Below are positions 17,636-27,364 of a DNA stretch of 64,000 nt, piece by piece. Both the position numbers and the translations under genes were made by a program. Origin of the DNA: Adhaeribacter pallidiroseus (GTDB lineage Bacteria > Bacteroidota > Bacteroidia > Cytophagales > Hymenobacteraceae); assembly GCF_003340495.1 (NCBI RefSeq), contig NZ_QASA01000001.1, positions 3,224,001-3,288,000 of the forward strand, in the 5' to 3' direction. The notes under the pieces are model-generated. The model saw only the letters and a program-made list of their open reading frames with translations, was not told the origin of the DNA and made no database searches. Each line of letters opens with the position of its first letter. The stretch's first letter is position 1.

Positions 17636-19525
17636 ATGGTATTACTAGATTATTTTTGGAAACGGTTTTTGTTGTTTGCACTGGTAGTTTTTCTGTTTAC
17701 AGCACCAGTTTACAGCCAACAAACGAAACCCAACCCTGATTCTTTAAAAAAAACTTCGGAGGCGGATACCACGCGTAAAAAGCTTGATTCTGATAAAATA
17801 TTGCAGGATATAAAAGCTTATTCGAAGCGTAAAACTATCATAGGCCGCTTAATGAAAGCCGTTTTTCGGTTTGACCGGAAACCAGAACCAGTAGGCGTAA
17901 ATGCCGAGGTGCTGAACAACCAATACCGCAAGCACGGTTATAAAATTGTCAGGCGCATCTACATTAAAAACTTAGATGCTTTTGGTTATTCCATAACCGA
18001 TACCTTACGGGTGCCCGTAAACTTTCTGGAAAAGGCCGGCAACTCGGTGCACATTAAAACGCACCAGGGCCGTATCCGAAACAAGTTGCTGTTTAAACCC
18101 GGTGAGCCGCTTGACCCCTTAGACCTAAGCGAATCAGAGCGTTTGCTGCGCCAAACGGATTATATTCTGGATGCCCGGGTAACGGTAAATGAACAAACCT
18201 CCACCCGCGACAGCGTAGATATTGTAGTGATTACCAAAGATATTTTTTCTATCAGCGCAGGCGGTTCGTACAATGCCGGAGGAGGATCCGGGCGAGTAGT
18301 ATTACGCGATATTAATTTTATCGGCAGTGGTCACCAAATTCGCAACGTGTATCGCTTTGGCTTAGACTCGGCGCAACAATCGTATGAATATACAGGTAGT
18401 TACCGGGTTGAAAATATTTATAAAACCTTTATCAGTAGCGAGTTAATTTACCGCGACGAAGTGAATTACAAACAAAAAGGGGCTAGCCTGCAACGGGATT
18501 TCTTCTCCATTAACACGAAATACGCCGGCGCCATAGCCTTAAACTGGTACAATATTCCTACTTATGTTCGGTTAACGGATACTACCGGCAGCCGGCAAAA
18601 TGTATCGTTCTCTACCCAGGATTACTGGATTGGTAAATCTTTCCGGTTTAAATCGTACAATTTAGGCCAAGAAAACCGCGCGCGTATTGTTACATCGGGC
18701 CGTGTTATTATTACCCACTATCCTACTCCACCTACCGATGAGTACCAAAGCAATACCTTTTACCTGGCCGGCATAGGCTATACTTACCGTAAATATTATA
18801 AAGACAAGTACTTGTTTGGTTTTGGCCGTACCGAGGATATTCCGGCGGGTAACTTGCTGGCGTTTACCTATGGCTTTGAGAACGGAAATAAATACAACCG
18901 GCGGTATGTAGATATTAAAGCCGGCTTTGGCAAGTACAACCGGGAGTTTGGGTACTTAAACGTTACCGGTGAGTTTGATACCTACATTCGGGATAAAAAG
19001 TGGGAACAAGGCGAACTAGCAACCGAAGTGTTATATTTTACTAAGTTATATCATTGGGATAACTGGCAGATACGGCATTTTTTTTGGAACCGGGCTTCGT
19101 ATGGCATAAACCGCAAATACGGCGAAAACATATTAAATGTAAATAAATTTGAAGGCATCCGGGGCTTTAGCTCCGACGAACGGGGCACCCGAAAATTTGT
19201 TATAAATTACGAAAACAACTTGTACACGCCTTTCTCTTTTATTGGTTTCCGGTTCGCGATTGTGGCCTTTGCCGATTTTGCCTGGTTATCTACGGGCAAC
19301 AGCAGTAATCCTTTTAGTAATAGACCCTTGCAAGGTTATGGCATTGGTTTTCGGTTCCACAACGAATACACCACCTTTAATACCATTCAGATTTCGCTGG
19401 GCTTTTATCCGCAAGGGCCCACTACCATTAAAACTTATCCTTCTACCCGACCTTATTACGAGTTCAACGATTTTATTTATTCCCGCCCGATTACTTCTAT
19501 TTTCGGCGACGGCATTTATCGGTAA
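17636..19525 (+). CDS. BamA/TamA-like outer membrane beta-barrel protein
   Basis: The 629-residue protein has a Sec signal peptide ending near PVYSQQ (about residue 30) and a POTRA-like periplasmic segment at about 90-205, including KPGEPLDPLDLSESERLLRQTDYILDARV. A C-terminal barrel from about 210 contains alternating aromatic strands and an IRGF motif near 512, close to the VRGF barrel-lumen motif of the Omp85 family. This makes it an Omp85-superfamily member, probably for protein or lipid insertion, but shorter than canonical BamA (one or two POTRA domains). It is single, with a divergent radical-SAM gene upstream and a repeat-filled gap downstream. Confidence 0.75.
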   Translation: MVLLDYFWKRFLLFALVVFLFTAPVYSQQTKPNPDSLKKTSEADTTRKKLDSDKILQDIKAYSKRKTIIGRLMKAVFRFDRKPEPVGVNAEVLNNQYRKHGYKIVRRIYIKNLDAFGYSITDTLRVPVNFLEKAGNSVHIKTHQGRIRNKLLFKPGEPLDPLDLSESERLLRQTDYILDARVTVNEQTSTRDSVDIVVITKDIFSISAGGSYNAGGGSGRVVLRDINFIGSGHQIRNVYRFGLDSAQQSYEYTGSYRVENIYKTFISSELIYRDEVNYKQKGASLQRDFFSINTKYAGAIALNWYNIPTYVRLTDTTGSRQNVSFSTQDYWIGKSFRFKSYNLGQENRARIVTSGRVIITHYPTPPTDEYQSNTFYLAGIGYTYRKYYKDKYLFGFGRTEDIPAGNLLAFTYGFENGNKYNRRYVDIKAGFGKYNREFGYLNVTGEFDTYIRDKKWEQGELATEVLYFTKLYHWDNWQIRHFFWNRASYGINRKYGENILNVNKFEGIRGFSSDERGTRKFVINYENNLYTPFSFIGFRFAIVAFADFAWLSTGNSSNPFSNRPLQGYGIGFRFHNEYTTFNTIQISLGFYPQGPTTIKTYPSTRPYYEFNDFIYSRPITSIFGDGIYR

Positions 19526-19527
19526 AT

Positions 19528-19623
19528 GGTTGAATGGTTAGATTGCTGGATTGCTGGATTGTTGAATGGTTCAATTGTTAGATTATTGAATTGTTAGATT
19601 GTTGAATGGTTCAGTTGCTAGTT
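19528..19623. repeat. Twelve-unit degenerate octad array (left arm)
   Basis: Twelve uninterrupted 8-bp units start 2 bp after the preceding stop codon. Typical units are GGTTGAAT, TGCTGGAT and TGTTAGAT, so the pattern is roughly KGYTNRAT. Every unit keeps register although few are identical. Together with the opposed array at 19765-19820 it could form a long imperfect hairpin. Confidence 0.85.
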
Positions 19624-19764
19624 TCAGAAACGTTTAAATTTTCCGCCAGAATAGCAAAAGCCGTGCAGAAAGGCATTAATCAGATGTTCATTGCATGCCA
19701 GTAGGCTACAGCTCACCAGTAGTAAGCAAAGAGACTAAGTTTTTCCCAGCCATTTAAGAATAAA

Positions 19765-19820
19765 ACAATCCAGCAATTCAACACTTTAGCACTCCAGCAA
19801 TTCAACAATTCAACAATTTT
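19765..19820. repeat. Seven-unit degenerate octad array (right arm)
   Basis: Seven 8-bp units such as ACAATCCA, GCAATTCA and ACAATTCA are the reverse complement type of the array at 19528-19623, from which they are separated by about 140 bp with no ORF. It ends 47 bp before the ECF sigma start. Confidence 0.82.
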
Positions 19821-19867
19821 TTAAAAAACGTGTAATGTTTCGCGGCCTGCCTCGTCTTTGTTTTTGA

Positions 19868-20380
19868 ATGGATTTACAAACGTTTAAACAGAAAGTTTTA
19901 CCCACCAAGGACAAGCTTTTCCGGCTGGCAAAATCAATGCTGCGCCACCACGAAGAAGCCGAAGATGCCTTACAGGAAGTCTTTCTGAAACTGTGGACCA
20001 ATCAGCACAAACTGGAAGCTTGCAAAAGTGTAGAAGCATTTGCCATGACGGTAACTAAAAATTTGTGCCTGGATAAGTTAAAAGTAAAAGCGCCCAAGCA
20101 CCTGGCCGATGTAACGGAGTTGGAGATTGCCTCCGGCTCCCACTCGCCGCATGTTAGTTACGAGTTGAGTAACAGTGCCGAGGTGATGCGCCGCTTAGTA
20201 GACGAGTTACCCGAACAACAAAGATTGATCTTGCATTTACGTGATGTGGAAGGATACTCCTTCGAAGAAATAGAACAAATTACGCAATTATCGCTCAACA
20301 CTATCCGGGTTAATTTATCGAGAGCCCGCAAATTAGTACGCGACCGTTATTTAAAAATTGAAAATTATGAAGTGGGATAA
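19868..20380 (+). CDS. ECF-type RNA polymerase sigma factor
   Basis: The 170-residue protein has sigma region 2 (FRLAKSMLRHHEEAEDALQEVFLKLW, about 18-43) and region 4 (LPEQQRLILHLRDVEGYSFEEIEQITQLSLNTIRVNLSRARKLVRDRY, about 115-163), with no extra domains. The next gene overlaps its 3' end by 14 bp and encodes a membrane protein with an anti-sigma-like N-terminus, so the two form a regulator pair. The two DUF4097 genes after that are likely members of the same operon and perhaps targets. Confidence 0.93.
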   Translation: MDLQTFKQKVLPTKDKLFRLAKSMLRHHEEAEDALQEVFLKLWTNQHKLEACKSVEAFAMTVTKNLCLDKLKVKAPKHLADVTELEIASGSHSPHVSYELSNSAEVMRRLVDELPEQQRLILHLRDVEGYSFEEIEQITQLSLNTIRVNLSRARKLVRDRYLKIENYEVG

Positions 20381-21137
20381 TATAGAAGTGCTGCTGGATC
20401 GCTATTACGAAGCCGAAACTACCCTGGAGGAAGAAAATTACCTACGCCAGTATTTTAACCAAGCCGAGGTACCACCCAGCTTAAAAGCAGCCCAAGACTA
20501 TTTTAAATTTAGGGAGGCCCAACGCCACGAAAAACTGACCGGCTATACCCACGACGAGTGGTTATTTTCCCAAATAGAAGAACCCAAAATACGGCGGTTT
20601 TTCTTACGGCCCGATTCTTTTTCTATGCTGTTGCAAGTAGCTGCCAGTATAGCCTTACTAATTATTGGTTTTTGGTGGGGCAACCGGAACACATTTGTTA
20701 ACACTGCCCAGCCGGAAGTAGCGGCTCTGCGTCAGGAAATACAAGAATTTAAAAAAGTATTGTCGCCCAAGTCTGCGGAAAGTGCAACGGCCTCGGAGCG
20801 TTTGCTGGTGGTTCGGCGGGAAGTAACGAAAGCGCCGGCCGATAAAGAAGTAGCGCAAATTTTAATCAACGCCATGAACTTCGACCCGAACGTAAATGTG
20901 CGCCTGGCCGCTTGCGAATCTTTATTTCAGTACCGGCAATTGCCCATGGTGCGCGAAGCTTATATCCAGTCGTTACAAATACAAACCGACCCGAATGTGC
21001 AAGCCATGCTGATTGATATTCTGGTGGCTTTAAAAGAAAAACAAGCAATAGATCAGGTAAAGAAATTAACGCAAAAACCGAATCTGCAACCTACCATTAA
21101 ACTAAAAGCCCAACAAGCCATCGGCATCCTGATTTAA
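20367..21137 (+). CDS. Membrane-anchored anti-sigma-like protein with HEAT repeats
   Basis: I start it at ATG 20367 (256 residues), not the in-frame TTG 20358. The N-terminal 60 residues (LLDRYYEAETTLEEENYLRQYF) resemble the cytoplasmic part of Bacteroidota anti-sigma factors. A single membrane segment lies at about 89-107 (LLQVAASIALLIIGFWWG). The part after the membrane includes a short coiled coil and, at about 150-250, HEAT-like repeats with NVNVRLAACESLFQY and NVQAMLIDILVAL. It probably holds the preceding sigma factor at the membrane and senses an envelope signal. Confidence 0.78.
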   Translation: MKWDNIEVLLDRYYEAETTLEEENYLRQYFNQAEVPPSLKAAQDYFKFREAQRHEKLTGYTHDEWLFSQIEEPKIRRFFLRPDSFSMLLQVAASIALLIIGFWWGNRNTFVNTAQPEVAALRQEIQEFKKVLSPKSAESATASERLLVVRREVTKAPADKEVAQILINAMNFDPNVNVRLAACESLFQYRQLPMVREAYIQSLQIQTDPNVQAMLIDILVALKEKQAIDQVKKLTQKPNLQPTIKLKAQQAIGILI

Positions 21138-21230
21138 AAAAGTTGGCTACTTGGTACCAGTTTAGCGCAGCAATTTTAATACAGGTTTTTATTAATAATC
21201 CTTATTATACCCTATTTTTTAAATTTAATC

Positions 21231-22142
21231 ATGAAAAAGATATTCTTCTGTATTGCTCTAAGCACGTTTCTTACTCACCCAGACTGGGCCCAAGAGGCTG
21301 GGAGCAAACTAATTATAAACAATGACACCGGGCTTACCCTGGCCATTAACGCTGATTCTGGTTCTGCTGCCAACTTCCTTCTGGAACCGGAAAAAGAAAT
21401 TAACGACGACCATCCCGGCGAACGCCGCGAATATAAAACTAAGCTGGGTAACAGTGCCGAGAACCAAGTACGCTTAATAATGGCCAGCAGCGAAGTAAAA
21501 ATTATTGGCCATAATTCCGACGAGGTAATTATAGAAACGAACAACTACCAGGCACCACCCGCCCGAGCCCAGGGCCTGAAACCACTGTATAATGGCGCCG
21601 AAGATAATACCGGTATTGGTTTATCGGTAAAGCGCGAAGGAAACACCTTGACCATTGTGAAAGCGCAAAAAAATCAAGGCAAATACGTGATTCGGGTTCC
21701 CAAAAAAGTATCGGTAGCTTATACCGAAGCTAACTGGAATGGCGGCGATTTTGAATTATCGGATGTGGAAGGCGAAATAGAACTAAAACTCAATAATTCC
21801 CGGGCCGAACTCACGAATGTGGCCGGACCTATCGTGGCTAATAGTACCAACGGCGGCATACAGGTAAAATTTAAAAACGTGAACCAGCAAAAGCCCTCGT
21901 CTATTTCGGTGGTAAACGGCGAAATCGATATTTCTTTACCCGCTGCTACCAAAGCTAACTGGAATCTGCGCTCGATCAACGGCGAAGTTTACACCGATTT
22001 TGATATGGCTTTACCTAAAGATAAAACTGATTTGCAAAAAATTGCCGGCAGCAATAATGTAAAAGGTAAAACAAATGGGGGCGGCGTAGAAATGAACGTG
22101 TACACCATTAACAGCGATATTTTTATTCGCAAAAGCAAATAA
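21231..22142 (+). CDS. Exported DUF4097-like beta-repeat protein
   Basis: The 303-residue protein has a signal peptide ending near PDWAQ (residue 21). The rest is made of short beta-strand repeats of the DUF4097 kind, with segments such as VEGEIELKLNNSRAELTNVAGPIVANSTNGGIQVKF and VNGEIDISLP at about 180-250 that suggest a right-handed beta-solenoid. Family function is unknown (sometimes called putative adhesin). It is followed after 26 bp by a shorter paralogue, and both lie downstream of the ECF sigma/anti-sigma pair. Confidence 0.75.
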   Translation: MKKIFFCIALSTFLTHPDWAQEAGSKLIINNDTGLTLAINADSGSAANFLLEPEKEINDDHPGERREYKTKLGNSAENQVRLIMASSEVKIIGHNSDEVIIETNNYQAPPARAQGLKPLYNGAEDNTGIGLSVKREGNTLTIVKAQKNQGKYVIRVPKKVSVAYTEANWNGGDFELSDVEGEIELKLNNSRAELTNVAGPIVANSTNGGIQVKFKNVNQQKPSSISVVNGEIDISLPAATKANWNLRSINGEVYTDFDMALPKDKTDLQKIAGSNNVKGKTNGGGVEMNVYTINSDIFIRKSK

Positions 22143-22168
22143 CCTAGCGCACCTCTCAATCAAAACTC

Positions 22169-22873
22169 ATGAAAAAATTATTGCTTTTCGTACTGAGTAG
22201 CTACTTTCTAGTAATAACAGCGTTAGCACAGCAAGTAGTCGAAAAAACGTTGCCGGTAGCCCCTCATCAAAAGATAGACCTGCAATTAAAATTTGGCGAT
22301 GCTATTAAAGTTACCGCCTGGGACCGCAAAGAAGTATACATTAAAGTTACGTACAACATTAATTCCGGGCGGCTGAACAATGCTTTAAAATTAAATTTCA
22401 CTTCTGAAACCGAAGGACCAAGGGTAACCGTTGACCTGGATCAAGACTTATTAAAAGGTGGTAAAGCCGAAGATTGCCCCGATAGCTATAATAAGGGCAA
22501 TCATTATTACAATAACGTCCAGCAATACTTTACCTGCACCCAAATTGATTATGAAATAAAAGTACCCCGCGAGGGCAACTTGGTCGTAAACACCATTAAC
22601 GGCAACATAGAGCTCCGCGAATTCACGGGATCAGTAAACGCTAAATCTATTAGTGGTTTCGTAGATATGAGTTGGCCGGGTAAAAAAGGCGCAACCGTTG
22701 CGCTCAAAACCATAACCGGCGAGGTATATTCTAACCTGGATATTGATTTTACCAACAAGCAAAAAGAAATACCGATGGTAGGCTACCAATTAAAAGGCAA
22801 TATAAATGGCGGTGGCACCGAAGTTAAGTTAGAAACAATCAGCAATAACGTTTACTTCCGGAAGAAAGAATAA
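22169..22873 (+). CDS. Exported DUF4097-like beta-repeat protein, paralogue
   Basis: The 234-residue protein has a signal peptide ending near ALAQQ (residue 21) and the same repeat type as the previous gene: INGNIELREFTGSVNAKSISGFVDMSWP and a C-terminal NINGGGTEVKLETISNNVYFRK, almost the same closing motif as its neighbour. A four-Cys arrangement is hinted at by DCPDSYNKG and FTCTQ. It ends the ECF sigma operon, closed by a strong terminator at 22930-22961. Confidence 0.75.
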   Translation: MKKLLLFVLSSYFLVITALAQQVVEKTLPVAPHQKIDLQLKFGDAIKVTAWDRKEVYIKVTYNINSGRLNNALKLNFTSETEGPRVTVDLDQDLLKGGKAEDCPDSYNKGNHYYNNVQQYFTCTQIDYEIKVPREGNLVVNTINGNIELREFTGSVNAKSISGFVDMSWPGKKGATVALKTITGEVYSNLDIDFTNKQKEIPMVGYQLKGNINGGGTEVKLETISNNVYFRKKE

Positions 22874-22929
22874 CCTGTTATACCAGATCGTTTTCGCAAA
22901 TAAATCCAGCTCCTTCTGTCTATTTTTTT

Positions 22930-22961
22930 AAAAAGCAACCTCTCACCGGGTTGCTTTTTTA
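22930..22961 (+). terminator. Intrinsic terminator of the ECF sigma operon
   Basis: An 11-bp stem (AAAAAGCAACC, 22930-22940, with GGTTGCTTTTT, 22949-22959) with an 8-nt loop ends in a T run. Confidence 0.87.
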
Positions 22962-23169
22962 GTTTTTAATAGTGTTAAAATCTTATAAACCTTCGTTTAA
23001 ATACCAGAAATTGCTTTTCTACTTTTTAAATAATTTTTATAAATATTTTTTTGCAGCAAGCAATCCAGCTACAAAGCTATTCCGTAGATGCTCTTTACAT
23101 CCCACTAATAATCAAATGATTATTTAATCCTCTACTTTTCTTAACAACTATTAAACTTAAACAAATCCT

Positions 23170-25590
23170 ATGAAAATGTTTACCAAGTCTGGCCTGCTGA
23201 AATCCGGGCTGGTAGTGGCGGCAGTAGCCTCCCTATCCGTGTTTGCCACCCGCTACAATTACTTGGAATCTTCCAGTCACCGGGAAGCTCCCATAATTGC
23301 CAATGACCCCTTGGCCGATAATACCGACGTGTATGCTTTCCGTAACCCCCGGAACAAGAACAATATGGTAATTATCGCAAACTACGTTCCCTTTCAGCAT
23401 CCGCACGGCGCTCCCAACTTTTATAGCTTCGGAGAAAATATTGCATACGATATTCACATTAAAAACGACGCTACCAAGAAAGAAGACGATATTTTGTACC
23501 GGTTTGAATTTAAAATAACGAATGAAGACCCCACCACGCACTTTTACATCCGCTTAGGCAAGCAAAATCAGAAAAACACCTATACCTGTAAGAAAAGTAC
23601 TGATGGGGGTAAAACTTTTACTACTATCATCAGCAATGGCGTGGTGCCGCCTTATAATGTAGGCCCGCGAAGCATCCAAAGTGCAGTTGGTTTAAACAGC
23701 GACTACGACAAACTGATGCAAGGCGCGATTATGACCGCCAGTACCGGTGAAAAAGTCTTCTGCGGACCGGTAGATGATCCGTTTTTTGTAGATATTGGAG
23801 GCATTGAAGATTTAGGTAACGTTCGGTCGAACAAACCGGTTGACGGCTTAAAAAGACTGAATGTACACAGCATTGCATTGGATATTCCGATCGAAATGCT
23901 AAATAAAGAACACCAGAAAGTAAGCCAGGCCTGGAGCATTCTGGATCCAGATTTTATTATTGGCGTTTGGGCCTCGGCTAGCCGACGTAAAATTATGGTA
24001 CGCGAAAGCAATGGTAAAATCAAACACGAGGGCGAATACGTACAGGTTTCGCGTTTAGGCATGCCGCTCACTAACGAAGTAATTATTCCGATTGGTAAAA
24101 AAGACGAATGGAATAGTGTTTCGTCTAATAAAGATTCAAAAGATTTTGAGCAATACTTTACTAACCCGGAACTGGCATTATACATGGATGATTCTAAATT
24201 CGGGAAAGCTGTGCCGGGTTTAGCGCCTTTGCGCATTCAAACTAAATCGTTGGGTAAGTATGACTTCCGGAATGGGGCTGATGGCTTGTATTCTTTGTTA
24301 GGCAATCCAGCTACTAAAGGTACCGCCCTGGACACCAAATTATTCGGGAATTATTTACTCCGCGATAACGAACCCCGCTCCGTAGATTTACTACCAATTT
24401 TTATGACAGGGGTGCCAAACCTACCCCCCTACCAACTAGCTACTGGTAAAAAAGACGGTAACCCTTTGGCCGCTGGTAAACCATTTATCAATAACTTTTT
24501 GCCTACTTTCGGCGATATGTTGCGGGTAAATATGTCTACTCCGGTTACTACCCGCGAATCGCCGGACTTTAGCAGTTTAGGTTTGGTGCAAGCCGCTGTG
24601 CTAGGTTTAACCGATCCGCGGTATAATAAAACCAAGTTTGTTCAGTTTATTCCGAACATGGACGGCTTCCCGAACGGACGTCGTTTAGAAGATGATGTAG
24701 TGCGCATTGAATTACAAGCAGTTAGCGGCGTTGTGCTGGCGGCAATAGGTTTAGGCTACGACGATTATGACGTAAAAGCAGGGGCCGGAACCATCGGCGA
24801 TGTAGAACAACAACATAATAGCGATCCGATTTTGATTACACCACCCGCCGGTACCATTATAACGGATATTCGTTCGGCCACATTTGGTACGGGTAAAGGC
24901 AGTAGTTACGATAATTTTAAATTTGATGCCAGTTGCCAAGCCGATGTTACCGATATTGTGAGAACTTTTTACGCGGCCCGTCTAACAGACTTTGAACCTA
25001 ACTACCAAATTCCGGTAAACCGCAATGTTTTAGGTAATCCGTGTCCGGGTTCCGAAAAAAGTTTGCTGGTTTTAGCAGATTACCGCACGCCGGCTAGCTT
25101 GGCTACTAAAAATTTAGTGAATGTTTTAACCTTTACTACTGGAGTTGAGAAAAATGATGCTCCGTTGCCCGGCGCGTTTCCTTTTGAAGCCAGACCTTGG
25201 AACGGATTCCTTGATGGCGGCCATGGTAATGACAATGGTAGCGGTAATATTGACCCTAGCGCTAGTTCCAGCATGGCTCCTTTTCAAGCACCAGCCAGCA
25301 TGAATTTAGCTGCTCCTGATGTAATGCTGAAACAAATGGAAAGCTTTCCAAATCCTTCACAGGATCAAACTACTTTCCGTTACCATATTGTGCAGCCAGC
25401 TAATGTTAGCTTACATATTTACGATGCTAATGGCAACTTAATAGCTACTCCGGTTAACAAGGAACCAAGAGCTGCGGGCACGTACGAAGTAGCGGTAAAC
25501 GTAAGTAAGTACAAGGGCGGTATTTATTACGCCCGCGTAGTAAACGGAACTAAATCCGACCAAACTTTAAAATTTGTTGTTACTAAATAA
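23170..25590 (+). CDS. DUF4331 family secreted protein with type IX sorting domain
   Basis: The 806-residue protein begins with a signal-like hydrophobic segment (about 10-28) and then the DUF4331 opening SSHREAPIIANDPLADNTDVYAF at about 35-57. A C-terminal domain at about 720-806 starts SFPNPSQDQTTFRY and ends GGIYYARVVNG..LKFVVTK, a classic type A sorting signal of the type IX secretion system, so the protein should be exported to the cell surface. DUF4331 function is unknown. It is followed by a TPR gene, a pairing I recall from other Bacteroidota. Confidence 0.9.
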   Translation: MKMFTKSGLLKSGLVVAAVASLSVFATRYNYLESSSHREAPIIANDPLADNTDVYAFRNPRNKNNMVIIANYVPFQHPHGAPNFYSFGENIAYDIHIKNDATKKEDDILYRFEFKITNEDPTTHFYIRLGKQNQKNTYTCKKSTDGGKTFTTIISNGVVPPYNVGPRSIQSAVGLNSDYDKLMQGAIMTASTGEKVFCGPVDDPFFVDIGGIEDLGNVRSNKPVDGLKRLNVHSIALDIPIEMLNKEHQKVSQAWSILDPDFIIGVWASASRRKIMVRESNGKIKHEGEYVQVSRLGMPLTNEVIIPIGKKDEWNSVSSNKDSKDFEQYFTNPELALYMDDSKFGKAVPGLAPLRIQTKSLGKYDFRNGADGLYSLLGNPATKGTALDTKLFGNYLLRDNEPRSVDLLPIFMTGVPNLPPYQLATGKKDGNPLAAGKPFINNFLPTFGDMLRVNMSTPVTTRESPDFSSLGLVQAAVLGLTDPRYNKTKFVQFIPNMDGFPNGRRLEDDVVRIELQAVSGVVLAAIGLGYDDYDVKAGAGTIGDVEQQHNSDPILITPPAGTIITDIRSATFGTGKGSSYDNFKFDASCQADVTDIVRTFYAARLTDFEPNYQIPVNRNVLGNPCPGSEKSLLVLADYRTPASLATKNLVNVLTFTTGVEKNDAPLPGAFPFEARPWNGFLDGGHGNDNGSGNIDPSASSSMAPFQAPASMNLAAPDVMLKQMESFPNPSQDQTTFRYHIVQPANVSLHIYDANGNLIATPVNKEPRAAGTYEVAVNVSKYKGGIYYARVVNGTKSDQTLKFVVTK

Positions 25591-25607
25591 GCCTGGTTAT
25601 TCACAGG

Positions 25608-25636
25608 AAAGGCCAGGTAAAATACCTGGCCTTTCT
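25608..25636 (+). terminator. Hairpin terminator after the DUF4331 gene
   Basis: A perfect 12-bp stem (AAAGGCCAGGTA, 25608-25619, with TACCTGGCCTTT, 25623-25634) has a 3-nt loop. The T tract is short, so it may leak into the TPR gene 33 bp later. Confidence 0.7.
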
Positions 25637-25668
25637 AACTAGCTCATAAACCCTTTTGATATTAATTT

Positions 25669-27009
25669 ATGAAAAAAAACTACTTCTACCTCGCGGCTCT
25701 ATCGGTAATGTTGGTGGCAGGCTATGTATTTTACCAGAAGTATCAGAACGTTTCGGATCCTACTCCCCCGCTTCGCGAACGGCAAGGGCCTATTTCTACT
25801 ACCAGCGAATGGATCAATACGAAAGCGGCCATTCAGGGATTACAGCGTAAGCTGCGCGAAAAACCCGGTGATTTAAAAAGTAAACTATTATTAGGCTTAG
25901 CCTATATGCAGGAAGCTCGCGTAACTGGCGAACACCCTTATTATTATCCGGCTGCCCTTGGCTTAATTCAGGACGTTTTAGACCACGAATCTCAAGATCA
26001 GGTATTAATATATGAAGCTACCGTAGCCAAAGCAACCATTCAGCTTTCGCTCCACCAGTTTGACGAAGCCTTAGAAACTGGTAAAGAAGCACTAAAAATT
26101 AATGATCACGGGGCTGCGGTTTATGGCGTGCTATGTGATGCTAACGTGGAACTAGGTCATTACGAAGAAGCTATTACCATGGCCGATAAAATGGCTTCTT
26201 TACGACCAGATTTAAAGTCGTACTCGCGGGTATCGTACCTCCGCGAAATCCACGGCGATATGCCCGGCGCTATTGAAGCCATGGCATTGGCCGTAGCTGC
26301 CGGTTTTCCGGGCTTAGAACAAACCGCTTGGGCCACGGTAACATTAGGCAGTTTATACGAAAAAACCGGTGATTTAAAAAATGCGGCTGTGCAATTTAAC
26401 AAAGCAATACAATTCTCGCCTAATTACGCTTTTGCCATCAGCGGCTTGGGCCGCTTAGCTGTAAAAAACAAAGACTATAAAACAGCGGAACAATTATTTA
26501 CGCAAGCCGCCAACATTATCCCGGAATTTTCATTTCAGGAAGAGTTGGTTCGGTTGTACCAGCAGCAGGGTAAAACGGCTAAAGCCCAAGCTACCATGGT
26601 GGATTTATTAAATGGCCTGGAAGAAGATCAGGAAGCGGGCCACGTAGTAGACCTGGAGCTAGCTAACATTTACTTGGAGCTAGGTAAAAATCCCAATAAA
26701 GCGCTGGAATATGCCTTAAACGAATACAAAAGAAGACCCGATAACATTGATGTGTGCAAAGCACTGGCCGCTATTTATTACCAAAAACAAGATTACGCCA
26801 CAGCTGCCACTTACTTAAAAAAGGCAAAGCGCACCAATAGCCAGGATGCCGGCCTGGTTTGCCTCGATGGTTTGGTTAAGTTTCGTTTAGGCGATCAGGC
26901 AAACGGGACTACTCTCATTCAAAAATCATTCACGATTAACCCGTACCAAAATACCTTGTGCAGCGCTGAAGCCAAAAATTTAGTTAATAAAGCGCTATCC
27001 AAACTCTAA
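25669..27009 (+). CDS. Tetratricopeptide repeat protein, membrane-anchored or periplasmic
   Basis: The 446-residue protein has an N-terminal hydrophobic anchor at about 5-22 and then TPR units from about 60 to the end. Examples are ALGLIQDVLDHES, YGVLCDANVELGHYEEAITMADKMASLRPD, TLGSLYEKTGDLKNAAVQFNKAIQFSPNYAFAISGLGRLAVKNKDYKTAEQLF and ALAAIYYQKQDYATAATYLKKAKR. It probably scaffolds partners in the periplasm. It lies 78 bp after the DUF4331 gene with a leaky-looking terminator between, so the two are probably co-expressed. Confidence 0.88.
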   Translation: MKKNYFYLAALSVMLVAGYVFYQKYQNVSDPTPPLRERQGPISTTSEWINTKAAIQGLQRKLREKPGDLKSKLLLGLAYMQEARVTGEHPYYYPAALGLIQDVLDHESQDQVLIYEATVAKATIQLSLHQFDEALETGKEALKINDHGAAVYGVLCDANVELGHYEEAITMADKMASLRPDLKSYSRVSYLREIHGDMPGAIEAMALAVAAGFPGLEQTAWATVTLGSLYEKTGDLKNAAVQFNKAIQFSPNYAFAISGLGRLAVKNKDYKTAEQLFTQAANIIPEFSFQEELVRLYQQQGKTAKAQATMVDLLNGLEEDQEAGHVVDLELANIYLELGKNPNKALEYALNEYKRRPDNIDVCKALAAIYYQKQDYATAATYLKKAKRTNSQDAGLVCLDGLVKFRLGDQANGTTLIQKSFTINPYQNTLCSAEAKNLVNKALSKL

Positions 27010-27364
27010 AAAAGCTTTTCCGAAATTTAAAAATTTAAAAAATCTATGTTTTTTTAAATTTTTAGGCAAGTTCCGGTTTGGCTTTTCAACACAACGTTTA
27101 TTTTTCTGTTTTTCCTATCATCGCACTAGTTACCATAAACAGCACCTAATCTTTGTAAGTAAAAGAGCTATTTCATTTATAAATTATTTACCAAATCAAG
27201 GAGTAACGTTCTCTTTTGCGCGGCTTATTCCGGTACAAAACCGCTAACCGGCAAACTAGCTCTTTGCGTTATAGTACTGGCACGTAAGATTTGGCAGAAC
27301 CAACATTTAAAATAATTCCCCAATAAAAATCACCTTTTAAAGTTTACGGATTTAATTTTTAAAA
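27010..27364. other. Intergenic region with AT-only hairpin
   Basis: About 355 bp. An AT-only stem (27031-27042 with 27049-27061) lies soon after the TPR stop and may help termination. The rest shows no ORF or clear promoter. Confidence 0.45.

Noticed and set aside
19528-19820. CRISPR-like array
   Set aside because: Units are 8 bp, contiguous and degenerate, with no spacers; not a CRISPR pattern.
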